Below, piece by piece: positions 8,596 through 16,227 of a stretch of 64,000 nucleotides of DNA. The translations under genes and the position numbers were made by a program. Below the pieces are notes generated by a model. It ran no database searches. It saw nothing but the letters and a program-made list of their open reading frames with translations, and was not told the origin of the DNA. The stretch comes from Candidatus Synechococcus calcipolaris G9. GTDB taxonomy: Bacteria; Cyanobacteriota; Cyanobacteriia; Thermosynechococcales; Thermosynechococcaceae. The stretch's first letter is position 1. Each line of letters begins with the position of its first letter. The stretch lies in the NCBI RefSeq assembly GCF_029582805.1, contig NZ_JAKKUT010000005.1, forward strand, positions 124,001-188,000, in the 5' to 3' direction.

Positions 8596-9117
8596 ATGAA
8601 TACTAAAATTAAGTGGCTCATCCACGATAATTATTATTGTATTGTCTTGAGCATATTTATAATCTTGATTATTTTTGTGCCTGTTCTTTATGTATGTGGC
8701 AAAGATTGGAAAGTTCTTCTTACACTCGTCGGCAGTTTGCTCTCATTCTTCTATTTTCTTCAAAAGCAACAGCTTGATGAAGCCAAATTTCTCAATGAAT
8801 TGTTCATCCAATTTAATCAAAGATATGATCGCCTAAATGAAGAAATGAATGATATTCTTGCCAACGATAAAATATCAAAAGAAAAAGAATTGGAAGACAA
8901 TGAAATTGATACTCTCAATGATTACTTCAATCTCTGTGCGGAAGAATATCTGTTTTATCGAAGAGGTTATATTTATCCCGAGGTGTGGAAATCTTGGGTA
9001 GCTGGAATGAACACTTTCTACGATGATAATAGAATTCAGAAATTATGGTTAAAAGAGTTGAGTGCACAATCTTATTACAGCTTTAATGTAAGTAATGAAA
9101 TCAAACAATTGCCTTAA
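8596..9117 (+). CDS. AT-rich hypothetical membrane protein
   Basis: 173 residues, unrecognised with certainty. Two hydrophobic spans lie near the N-terminus (IVLSIFIILIIFVPVLYVC and VLLTLVGSLLSFFYFL). A charged helical region follows (FNQRYDRLNEEMNDIL), then DYFNLCAEEYLFYRRGYIYP and VWKSWVAGM. That last pattern is reminiscent of DUF4760-like small membrane proteins, a weak similarity recalled from memory. AAGGAG stands 12 bases before the ATG. Base composition and codon choice are far more AT-rich than in the flanking genes, and HIP1 octamers are absent, which points to horizontal acquisition. Function unknown. Confidence 0.7.
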   Translation: MNTKIKWLIHDNYYCIVLSIFIILIIFVPVLYVCGKDWKVLLTLVGSLLSFFYFLQKQQLDEAKFLNELFIQFNQRYDRLNEEMNDILANDKISKEKELEDNEIDTLNDYFNLCAEEYLFYRRGYIYPEVWKSWVAGMNTFYDDNRIQKLWLKELSAQSYYSFNVSNEIKQLP

Positions 9118-9226
9118 AGAGTTAAGCATAACAAATAGTGACTATTTGGTTTGTGCAGGTGAGTTGACTGTTTCAGATTATTTTCCATTGCTGTAAAATA
9201 TTATCGATGTGTTCGAGGGTAAATGA

Positions 9227-9334
9227 GGGTTCTGTCTAGATACATATATCTTCTTATGGTTCATAAGTGAAGATGCCCAGTTATCAGCAGCCGAAATAGA
9301 TATACTGCAACAAATGTCGTGTTTGGGAAAATAA
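9227..9334 (+). pseudogene. Possible 3' remnant of a gene coupled to the GNAT gene
   Basis: A 35-codon open frame without a proper start ends in a TAA whose last base is the A of the ATG at 9334 (TAATG). Its end reads SEDAQLSAAEIDILQQMSC, which looks like genuine helical protein. TAATG overlaps are typical of translationally coupled genes, so this may be the tail of a deleted upstream gene. It is too short to identify and could be chance. Confidence 0.3.
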
Positions 9335-9816
9335 TGGAGCTACGTTTCGCCACTTCCGATGATCTGGAGTTGCTGCGTCACTGGGACAATCAGCCGCATG
9401 TCGTAGCTGCAGACCCAAACGATTATTGGGACTGGGATGTAGAACTTGGTAGGTCGCCCGATTGGCGAGAACAGTTTATCGCGGAGGTTGACGGTCGGCC
9501 GGTCGGCTTTCTCCAGATCATTGATCCGGCTTTGGAGGAAACACGCTACTGGGGTGATGTCCCGCCCGGTCTTCGCGCAATTGATATCTGGATCGGCGAG
9601 GAAAACGACCTCGGAAAGAGCTATGGAACGAAGATGATGCGCCTGGCGATCGCTCATTGTTTTCAGTATCCGGCGGTGTCTGCGGTAATTATCGATCCTC
9701 TTGCCAGTAATATCCGGGCACATCGCTTTTATGAGCGACTGGGGTTCCAGTTTGTTGAACGCCGTCGCTTTTGTCAAGACGAGTGCTTTGTTTACCGCTT
9801 GGGACGCTGCCAATAA
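9334..9816 (+). CDS. GNAT N-acetyltransferase, AAC(6')-like
   Basis: 160 residues from the ATG at 9334; a GTG at 9319 would add five. The N-terminus RFATSDDLELLRHWDNQPHV and the block IDIWIGEENDLGKSYGTKMM are the acetyl-CoA-binding GNAT pattern, and DPLASNIRAHRFYERLGF is the typical motif B. This subgroup (Acetyltransf_8 type) includes aminoglycoside 6'-acetyltransferases and siderophore acylating enzymes; the real substrate is unknown. It sits in an islet with foreign features: a TAATG overlap with a gene remnant upstream and an attC-like element directly after its stop. It contains one HIP1 octamer (near 9646), so it is not very recent or comes from another cyanobacterium. Confidence 0.85.
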   Translation: MELRFATSDDLELLRHWDNQPHVVAADPNDYWDWDVELGRSPDWREQFIAEVDGRPVGFLQIIDPALEETRYWGDVPPGLRAIDIWIGEENDLGKSYGTKMMRLAIAHCFQYPAVSAVIIDPLASNIRAHRFYERLGFQFVERRRFCQDECFVYRLGRCQ

Positions 9817-9826
9817 TGTTTAAGCC

Positions 9827-9890
9827 GCCCAACCAGGTTTTGCAGCAGACCTTCAGCGATTGGCATGCGGCTGTATCCCAAGCGTTAGTC
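9827..9890 (+). repeat. attC-like element (possible integron cassette site)
   Basis: Starts 11 bases after the GNAT stop. The left box GCCCAAC (9827-9833) fits the integron R'' consensus RYYYAAC. The right end AAGCGTTAGTC (9880-9890) resembles the usual cassette end AAGCGTTAG, with one departure from GTTRRRY. The 64-base span falls within normal attC size, and the arms show patchy complementarity (GCAGC against GCTGT-type segments). No integrase is present in the window. Boxes this short can arise by chance, so this is a candidate only. Confidence 0.25.
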
Positions 9891-9936
9891 CGCCATACCA
9901 ACCTCAGCACATCAGGAGAAGAAGCAGAATGAGCGT

Positions 9937-10101
9937 ATGGCTACAATTGTCAATAACCTTACTGTTCTGGCGATCTCCGCCGCCAAGGATGTCCGTCGAT
10001 TCGCCCCCACGGGTGTGGGGACAATGCAGGGAATTTATCTCTATATTTTTTGTATCCTGTACAAAAATGCAATACCCCTAAACCTTAGGACAAGAATTTA
10101 A
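9937..10101 (+). CDS. Short hypothetical ORF, perhaps a truncated gene
   Basis: 54 codons from an ATG preceded by CAGGAGAAG. The first 31 codons (MATIVNNLTVLAISAAKD, then VRRFAPTGVGTM) have GC-rich, protein-like codon use. The rest is AT-rich and reads as junk, as if a gene had been cut after about codon 31. The cut coincides with a perfect 6-bp palindrome at 10005-10020. An alternative frame from the ATG at 9929 has a better-placed ribosome site but gives an unlikely protein. No family recognised. Confidence 0.3.
   Translation: MATIVNNLTVLAISAAKDVRRFAPTGVGTMQGIYLYIFCILYKNAIPLNLRTRI
10001..10025. repeat. Orphan palindrome resembling a type I-E CRISPR repeat
   Basis: The sequence TCGCCCCCACGGGTGTGGGG (10001-10020) contains the perfect arms CCCCAC and GTGGGG around a 4-base loop and continues ACAAT. 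The shape and bases resemble type I-E CRISPR repeats (CCCC-stem-GGGG). Only one copy exists, with no spacers and no cas genes. It lacks a T-run, so it is not a good terminator. Confidence 0.3.
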
Positions 10102-10165
10102 TACTTGGCAATAGACAATAAAACTGTCGCAATTTTAGCAGCCTTGTATTCTTAATTACGTTAAG

Positions 10166-13100
10166 GTGGTAGGCAGTCTTAAAGCAATTATTTTTACTCT
10201 TGGCGATCCTTCTCCACATTCATGGCAAATGTCCAACAGTCCTTTACTTCCCCTATTGGTTCAACGTGCCGGGGCTTCCATGGTTTCAGCAACGGATGTC
10301 CTCCTAGACACAGTACTTAACTATAGTAGTGAAGGCATTTTTCTGGTTGGCGTAGAGCCAACACAGCAGACTCCAGCCCATCCCTATCATTTTCGCATTC
10401 TCGCCATTAATCCACCGGGGCGGCAGTTACTCGGCTTAGATAGCTTGATTCCCCTAGGGGGCGAACTCCACCAGTCCTTACCAGGGGATTTGGGGGTTTG
10501 GCTGGAGGCCCAATTACACCAATGTTGGCAGCAGGGAACCACCCACCGCAGTGTTAGCCTATCGGTCTCAGTGACGCTGGTTCCGTTCTTTAACCATGGG
10601 GATGAGTCAGGCTTTATTGTCGGTCTTTGTCAGCCCGTATTGTTCCCGGCACGGTTAATGGAAAATCCTGGCCGGCTGGGGCAACTTCTAGATATGTTAC
10701 CCGGTCTCGTTTTTTCCTTTCGGAATGTACCGCCTTGGCCGATGCAGCATCTCAGTCAGGGTTGTTATGGGGTGACGGGCTATACCAGTGCTGAACTTCT
10801 ATATCGCGGCGGCGGTGGTTTTAACCAGATTACCCATGCCCAGGATCTACCCCAGGTACTCCAGACCATTGATATGGCGATCGCTGAGCAAACCCCCTAC
10901 GAAATTGAATATCGTCTCTTTTCTAAGGATGGTCAACTCCGCTGGGTACGGGAACAGGGGATGCCCGTGCTAGGAGAAAATGGCGAAGTGGTGGCGGTCG
11001 ATGGTTTTATTGCCAATATTACGGATTGGAAGCAACTGCACCAGGCCCTTCAGGATCCCTTGCAGGGGGTAGCGGCCGCCGTAGGGGATGATTTTTTCCG
11101 GAATTTAGCCCTTTACCTGAGCCAAACCCTAGAGGTGGACTATATCTTGATCTGTGAGTTGGCTGAAGCAGATATGGTAACAACGATCGCCCACTGTCAT
11201 CGAGGTCAAATCGAAGCCAATTTCTGCTACAGCCTCAGGGATACCCCCTGTGAAACAGTGGTCAACAGTCCCGGAGCCTGCCTCTATGCCAACGATATTC
11301 AAAACCGCTACCCCAAGGATCAAAGTCTGCGGGAGATGGGAGCCGAAGCTTACATTGGTGTCCCCCTGCGGAATGCCCTCGGCGAAACCCTGGGACTGAT
11401 CGTCGTCCTCCATGGCCATCCCCTAGAGAATTTATCGTTTATTGAAGCCCTGCTGCAAATTTTTGCCTCCCGCCTCACCGCCGAATTGGAACGCTGCCGG
11501 GGTGAGCGGATTTTACAGGCCGCTGAAGCCCGTTGGCGATCGCTGGTGCAACATGCCGCCGATCTCATTTCCATTCTGGACGCGGACAGTTTGGTTCGCT
11601 ACCACAGTCCTGCCCTTACTCGGCTATTGGGCTATGACCCAGAGGAACTCATTGGTCAGGAGGCTCTGCGCTTCATACATCCCAATGATCTGCCTAGGAT
11701 GCAGAATCAGTTTAAGCACCTCTTAGCCAACCCCAGCCAAATAGTGTCCCTAGAATTTCGCTATCGTCATCGCCAGGGCCATTGGTGTCACTTGGCCGCT
11801 ACCGCTCAAAATTTATTGGCAGACCCCACCATTCGTGGCTTAGTGATTAATAGCCGTGACATTAGCGATCGCAAGCGGCAAGAGACTAATCTACGGGATC
11901 AAATTCAGTTTGAGCAACTCATTACCACCCTCACCACCCAATTTATTAACCTACCCCTGGAAGACATTGATACCGGCATCGAGGCGGTCTTAAAAGTGAC
12001 CGGAGAATTTACCGCCGCCGATCGCAGTTACGTCTTTCAGGTGTGTGAACCCAATTCCTACTGCGTCAAAAACACCCATGAGTGGTGTGCCCCAGGTATT
12101 GAACCCCAAATTGAGAATCTACAATATTTGCCCCTAGAGGAGTTTCCCCTTTACCGCGAAACATTTTTAGAGATGCGGCCCCTGATTCTGACCGCCGTAG
12201 ATGAACTGCCGGAGGATGCCCCGGAACGACATCAACTCGGGGTTCAGGACATTCAATCCCTGATTGTATTGCCCCTAGGCCAAGCAGATCACTTTACCGG
12301 CCTCTTGGGTCTAGACTATGTTCAGTCTAAAGTTGACGATTTAGAAGCTCTTTTACCCCTGATGCAGGTGTTGGCGGAGGTTTTTACCAATGTCTTCGAG
12401 CGGCAGCGATCGGAGGCGGTGTTACGGGAAGCGGAGGCCAAGTATCGCAGCATTTTTGAAAACGCTGTGGAAGGAATCTTTCAATCAAGTCCTGATGGCT
12501 GCTACCTGAGCGTGAACCCGGCCCTAGCCCGGATGTACGGCTACGACTCCCCCGAGGAACTAATCGCCTCTCTCAACAATATTGGCCAGCAACTCTACGT
12601 GGATCCAAAACGACGTAGTGAGTTCATCCATGCCCTAGAGCAAGAAAGTACCCTGTCCAATTTTGAATCTAGGGTCTATCGCAAGGATGGCACCATTATT
12701 TGGGTCTCTGAACATGCGCGGGTGGTACGGGATAACCAGGGCCAGGTGTTGTACTACGAAGGCACCGTTGAAGATATTAGCCAGAGCAAGGCCGCAGAGG
12801 TCAAACTACGGCAAACTACATCGGAATTGGAAGCCATTTTTCAGGTACATCCAGACCTTTACTTTCGCATGGCCGCCGACAGCACGATTTTGGATTACAA
12901 GGGTGCCAAGGATTCGGATCTGTATGTCTCTCCCCAGGATTTTCTGGGGCGACGCATGGTGGAAGTCCTTCCCACCGAGGTGGGGGACATTTTTCGAGGG
13001 GCGATGATTCAAGTTTTAAGGGGTGAGACCCCTGTTTTGATTGAGTATGCCCTGCCCTACCCGGAGGGACCGCAATACTTTGAGGCGCGGCTCTTACCCT

Positions 13101-14869
13101 TTCCCCCCAATCAAGTGGTTACGTTTATTCGCAATATTAGCGATCGCAAGCAAACGGAAGCAGAACTGCGTCAGGCCGAAGCCAAGTATCGCAGTATCTA
13201 TGAAAACGCCACCGAAGGAATTTTCCAGTCCAACCTAGAGGGAAATTACCTGAGTGCCAACAATGCCCTTGCCCGCATTTATGGTTACGATTCCCCCGAG
13301 GATCTGCAAGCAAACCTGACGGATATTGCCGCCAGCCTGTATGTTGACCCCAACCGCCGCCATGAGTTTACCCGCCTATTGGTGGAGCAGGGCAGTATTA
13401 CGGAATTTGAATCCCAGGTCTACCGTAAAGATGGCCAGATTATTTGGATTTCCGAAAATGCGCGGGCGGTTTACGGTGCCCACGGGGAACTCCTCTACTT
13501 TGAAGGCACCGTGATTGATATTACGGAGCGGAAGCTGTCGGAAAATACGATCCATTACCAGGCCTTCCATGATCTGTTGACGGGCTTACCCAATCGGGCC
13601 CTCTTTGACGATCGCCTCCCCATTGCCCTGGCCGATGCCCGCCGACGCGGGGATTTAGTGGCTGTCATGTTCTTGGATTTAGATCGGTTCAAGACCATTA
13701 ACGATACCCTGGGCCATGCCGTGGGCGATCGCCTGTTGCAGGATGTGGCGGAGCGGATTTCCCATTGCCTCAGGGAAGTGGATACGGTGGCCCGTTGGGG
13801 CGGGGATGAATTTACCCTATTGCTGCCCCACTTGCGCTATCCCGATGATGCCGTCATTGTCACCGAACGCATTCTCCATGCCCTCAAGCCCGGCTTTTAT
13901 CTAGAAGGCCACCATCTCCATGTCACCACCAGTATGGGCATTGCCCTCTATCCCGGCGATGGAACCGATCCCGATACCCTACTCCGCAACGCCGATGCCG
14001 CCCTCTATCGCGCTAAGGAATCCGGTCGCAATAATTATCAGTTCTATACCGCTAATCTCAATTCCAGCAGTTCCGAACTGTTGCGCCTGGAAAATCAACT
14101 CCATCAGGCCTGCGATCGCGATGAATTGCGACTTTACTACCAGCCCCAAATCGCCACCACCAGCGGCGATGTCACTCACCTAGAGGCCCTGGCCCGCTGG
14201 CAACACCCCGAACACGGCCTCCTCAGTCCAAAGCATTTCATTGCCATTGCCGAAGAAAACGGTTTAATTGTCAGTATTGGTGAATGGGTACTGCATCGGG
14301 CCTGTCAAGATTGTAGCCATTGGCAAAACGAAGGTTTGGGCGGGATTGGTGTATCCGTAAATCTATCGTCCCGTCAATTTTTGCATCCCAACCTAGTAAA
14401 CGATATTCGCCATTGCCTGGAAACCCATCGCCTTTCCCCCCACCTGCTGACCCTGGAAATTACGGAAACCATTGCCATGCAGAATCTAGAGATGACGAAA
14501 GGGATTTTGATGCGGTTGCGGGATATTGGTGTAGGCATTGCCCTGGATGATTTTGGCATGGGATATTCTTCCCTGAGCTACCTCAAGCAGTTCCCCCTCA
14601 CCAGCCTGAAAATAGATCGCTCCTTTGTTCAAGATTTAACCGAGAATGATCAGGACGTGGCCATTGCCCGCGCCATTCTTGCCCTGGGTAAAGGCTTAAA
14701 TCTCAATGTTGTGGCAGAAGGGGTGGAAACCGTTGAGCAATTGGACATTCTAAGGGAACTGGGCTGTGATCTTATCCAAGGCTTCTTCTATTCCCGGCCC
14801 ATTCCCTACGATCGCCTATTCCTTTGGTTGCAAACCTATAATAATAAATTGAGTAATCAAATAAAATAA
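10166..14869 (+). CDS. Multi-sensor PAS/GAF diguanylate cyclase-phosphodiesterase
   Basis: 1567-residue soluble c-di-GMP turnover protein without membrane spans. Domain order: a divergent PAS-like start, PAS (about 170-290), GAF (about 310-450), PAS (about 465-575), GAF (about 590-750), PAS (about 756-876), PAS (about 890-1000), PAS (about 1002-1122), GGDEF (about 1130-1300) and EAL (about 1315-1560). The cyclase motif is intact (RWGGDEF), as is EAL within LEALARWQHPEHG, with later ITETIAM and DDFGMGYSSLSYLK. Both activities are therefore possible. The third and fifth PAS domains are near copies of each other (AEAKYRSI..EN..EGIFQS, ARxYGYDSPE). The start is uncertain: the GTG at 10166 lacks a good ribosome site, and ATGs at 10229 and 10280 are alternatives. 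Confidence 0.93.
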   Translation: MVGSLKAIIFTLGDPSPHSWQMSNSPLLPLLVQRAGASMVSATDVLLDTVLNYSSEGIFLVGVEPTQQTPAHPYHFRILAINPPGRQLLGLDSLIPLGGELHQSLPGDLGVWLEAQLHQCWQQGTTHRSVSLSVSVTLVPFFNHGDESGFIVGLCQPVLFPARLMENPGRLGQLLDMLPGLVFSFRNVPPWPMQHLSQGCYGVTGYTSAELLYRGGGGFNQITHAQDLPQVLQTIDMAIAEQTPYEIEYRLFSKDGQLRWVREQGMPVLGENGEVVAVDGFIANITDWKQLHQALQDPLQGVAAAVGDDFFRNLALYLSQTLEVDYILICELAEADMVTTIAHCHRGQIEANFCYSLRDTPCETVVNSPGACLYANDIQNRYPKDQSLREMGAEAYIGVPLRNALGETLGLIVVLHGHPLENLSFIEALLQIFASRLTAELERCRGERILQAAEARWRSLVQHAADLISILDADSLVRYHSPALTRLLGYDPEELIGQEALRFIHPNDLPRMQNQFKHLLANPSQIVSLEFRYRHRQGHWCHLAATAQNLLADPTIRGLVINSRDISDRKRQETNLRDQIQFEQLITTLTTQFINLPLEDIDTGIEAVLKVTGEFTAADRSYVFQVCEPNSYCVKNTHEWCAPGIEPQIENLQYLPLEEFPLYRETFLEMRPLILTAVDELPEDAPERHQLGVQDIQSLIVLPLGQADHFTGLLGLDYVQSKVDDLEALLPLMQVLAEVFTNVFERQRSEAVLREAEAKYRSIFENAVEGIFQSSPDGCYLSVNPALARMYGYDSPEELIASLNNIGQQLYVDPKRRSEFIHALEQESTLSNFESRVYRKDGTIIWVSEHARVVRDNQGQVLYYEGTVEDISQSKAAEVKLRQTTSELEAIFQVHPDLYFRMAADSTILDYKGAKDSDLYVSPQDFLGRRMVEVLPTEVGDIFRGAMIQVLRGETPVLIEYALPYPEGPQYFEARLLPFPPNQVVTFIRNISDRKQTEAELRQAEAKYRSIYENATEGIFQSNLEGNYLSANNALARIYGYDSPEDLQANLTDIAASLYVDPNRRHEFTRLLVEQGSITEFESQVYRKDGQIIWISENARAVYGAHGELLYFEGTVIDITERKLSENTIHYQAFHDLLTGLPNRALFDDRLPIALADARRRGDLVAVMFLDLDRFKTINDTLGHAVGDRLLQDVAERISHCLREVDTVARWGGDEFTLLLPHLRYPDDAVIVTERILHALKPGFYLEGHHLHVTTSMGIALYPGDGTDPDTLLRNADAALYRAKESGRNNYQFYTANLNSSSSELLRLENQLHQACDRDELRLYYQPQIATTSGDVTHLEALARWQHPEHGLLSPKHFIAIAEENGLIVSIGEWVLHRACQDCSHWQNEGLGGIGVSVNLSSRQFLHPNLVNDIRHCLETHRLSPHLLTLEITETIAMQNLEMTKGILMRLRDIGVGIALDDFGMGYSSLSYLKQFPLTSLKIDRSFVQDLTENDQDVAIARAILALGKGLNLNVVAEGVETVEQLDILRELGCDLIQGFFYSRPIPYDRLFLWLQTYNNKLSNQIK

Positions 14870-14922
14870 ATCGAGAAGGGCCTTCGTCCTTTACTTGTCC
14901 TAATTTTTGTATCTGAAAATCC

Positions 14923-15801
14923 ATGAGTTCTCCCCTTCTCTCCTTCGACTCAAAAAAAATAACCGCCCCAGATGCAGAAATGCCGGGTCTAATTTCAGGG
15001 GAATTTTTTCAAGAAACCTTAGCCCTGACTCGCAGGCTGTTTATTCAGTTACAGCGTCGTCCTTCTACCCTCATTGCCGGGATTATTCAACCCCTGATGT
15101 GGTTGATCCTCTTTGGGGCCCTGTTTCAGAATGTTCCCCAGGGTCTTTTTGGCGAAAGTGAAAACTATGGCCAGTTCCTCTGTGCTGGGGTGATTGTCTT
15201 TACCGCCTTTAGTGGTGCCCTGAATGCCGGCTTACCGGTGATGTTTGACCGGGAGTTTGGTTTTTTGAATCGGCTGCTGGTTGCCCCCTTGGCCTCACGG
15301 TTATCCATTGTCTTGGCCTCGGCCCTATTTATTACCAGCTTAAGTTTAATTCAGGTGGCGGCGATCGCTAGTCTCGGCTATTTTTTAGGGGCGGGTCTAC
15401 CGGCTCCCCTGGGACTATTACTGGTCATGGCGATCGTCCTCTGTTTAGTGCTAGGGGTGACTGCCCTGAGCTTGGGATTAACCTTTGCCTTGCCCGGTCA
15501 TATTGAGCTATTGGCGGTTATTTTCGTCATTAATTTACCCCTCCTCTTTGCCAGTACGGCCCTCGTTCCCCTCACCTTTATGCCGGGATGGTTGCAATGG
15601 GTCGCCAGTTTGAATCCCCTCAGTTTTGCCATTGAACCCATTCGCTATCTCTACCTCCACCCCGATTGGACCTTTGCCAGTGTGGTGATGGCCGCCCCCT
15701 GGGGAGAGGTGAGCCTCGTCCAAGCCCTAGCCCTTTTATTGGGGTTTGATCTGGTGGTATTGGTGAGTATTCAGCCCCTCCTTCGCCGCAGTCTTTCCTG
15801 A
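14923..15801 (+). CDS. ABC-2 type transporter permease
   Basis: 292 residues with about six hydrophobic spans, starting near LIAGIIQPLMWLILFGALF, and the ABC-2 family features FSGALNAGLPVMFDREFGFLNRLLVAP and SLNPLSFAIEPIRYLYLHP near the C-terminus. It is the membrane half of an exporter of the NodJ/DrrB class that moves lipids, polysaccharides or drugs. The matching ATPase is not adjacent, so substrate and partner are unknown. cutA begins five bases after its stop, suggesting a shared transcript. Confidence 0.88.
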   Translation: MSSPLLSFDSKKITAPDAEMPGLISGEFFQETLALTRRLFIQLQRRPSTLIAGIIQPLMWLILFGALFQNVPQGLFGESENYGQFLCAGVIVFTAFSGALNAGLPVMFDREFGFLNRLLVAPLASRLSIVLASALFITSLSLIQVAAIASLGYFLGAGLPAPLGLLLVMAIVLCLVLGVTALSLGLTFALPGHIELLAVIFVINLPLLFASTALVPLTFMPGWLQWVASLNPLSFAIEPIRYLYLHPDWTFASVVMAAPWGEVSLVQALALLLGFDLVVLVSIQPLLRRSLS

Positions 15802-15806
15802 AGCCT

Positions 15807-16154
15807 ATGGAATCTCAACAGACCCATCCAGCGGATTCCATTGCGGATCGCTTTATTGTTGTCATGGTGACAACGGCCTCGGAGGTGGAAGCCCAGGGCA
15901 TTGCAACGGCCCTCGTGAATGAGGGGTTAGCGGCCTGTGTCAACTTTCGTGAGGTGCAGTCCATTTATCGCTGGAAAGGGGATACCTGTCATAGTAGGGA
16001 GTGGCATCTATTCATTAAAACAAAATCCGCAAAATTTGATGCCCTAGGGGCGCGGATCCAGGCCCTCCACCCCTACGATGTACCGGAAATTATTGCGGTG
16101 CCGATTGTGCGGGGGGCCCAAACCTACTTAGATTGGTTAGATCAAGAAACATGA
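15807..16154 (+). CDS. cutA: Divalent-cation tolerance protein CutA
   Basis: 115 residues, standard for the trimeric CutA1 family. Conserved parts: VMVTTASEVEAQGIA, LVNEGLAACVNF, SIYRWKGD, EWHLFIKTK and LHPYDVPEIIAVPI. The protein was linked to copper tolerance in E. coli, but its molecular job in cyanobacteria is unclear. It follows the ABC-2 permease closely and precedes recF. Confidence 0.95.
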   Translation: MESQQTHPADSIADRFIVVMVTTASEVEAQGIATALVNEGLAACVNFREVQSIYRWKGDTCHSREWHLFIKTKSAKFDALGARIQALHPYDVPEIIAVPIVRGAQTYLDWLDQET

Positions 16155-16170
16155 TCCCCATAATCCTACC

Positions 16171-16215
16171 CTCGATGACCTTACCCCCAATGATCTCATC
16201 CTCAATGAACTTATC
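16171..16215 (+). repeat. Three degenerate 15-bp tandem repeats before recF
   Basis: Units CTCGATGACCTTACC, CCCAATGATCTCATC and CTCAATGAACTTATC follow each other without a gap. They lie in the recF reading frame but ahead of its likely start; read in that frame they give LDDLT-PNDLI-LNELI. A fourth, worse unit may precede them (16157-16170). Confidence 0.6.
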
Positions 16216-16227
16216 CATTGTTGTTTG

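Noticed and set aside
10001-10025. A CRISPR array
   Set aside because: Only one repeat-like unit exists, with no spacers and no cas genes in the window.
9860-10081. 73-codon ORF MACGCIPSVSPP...
   Set aside because: Its codons overlap the attC-like element and its protein is Pro/Arg-rich in a way typical of a shifted frame; the frame from 9937 is more protein-like.
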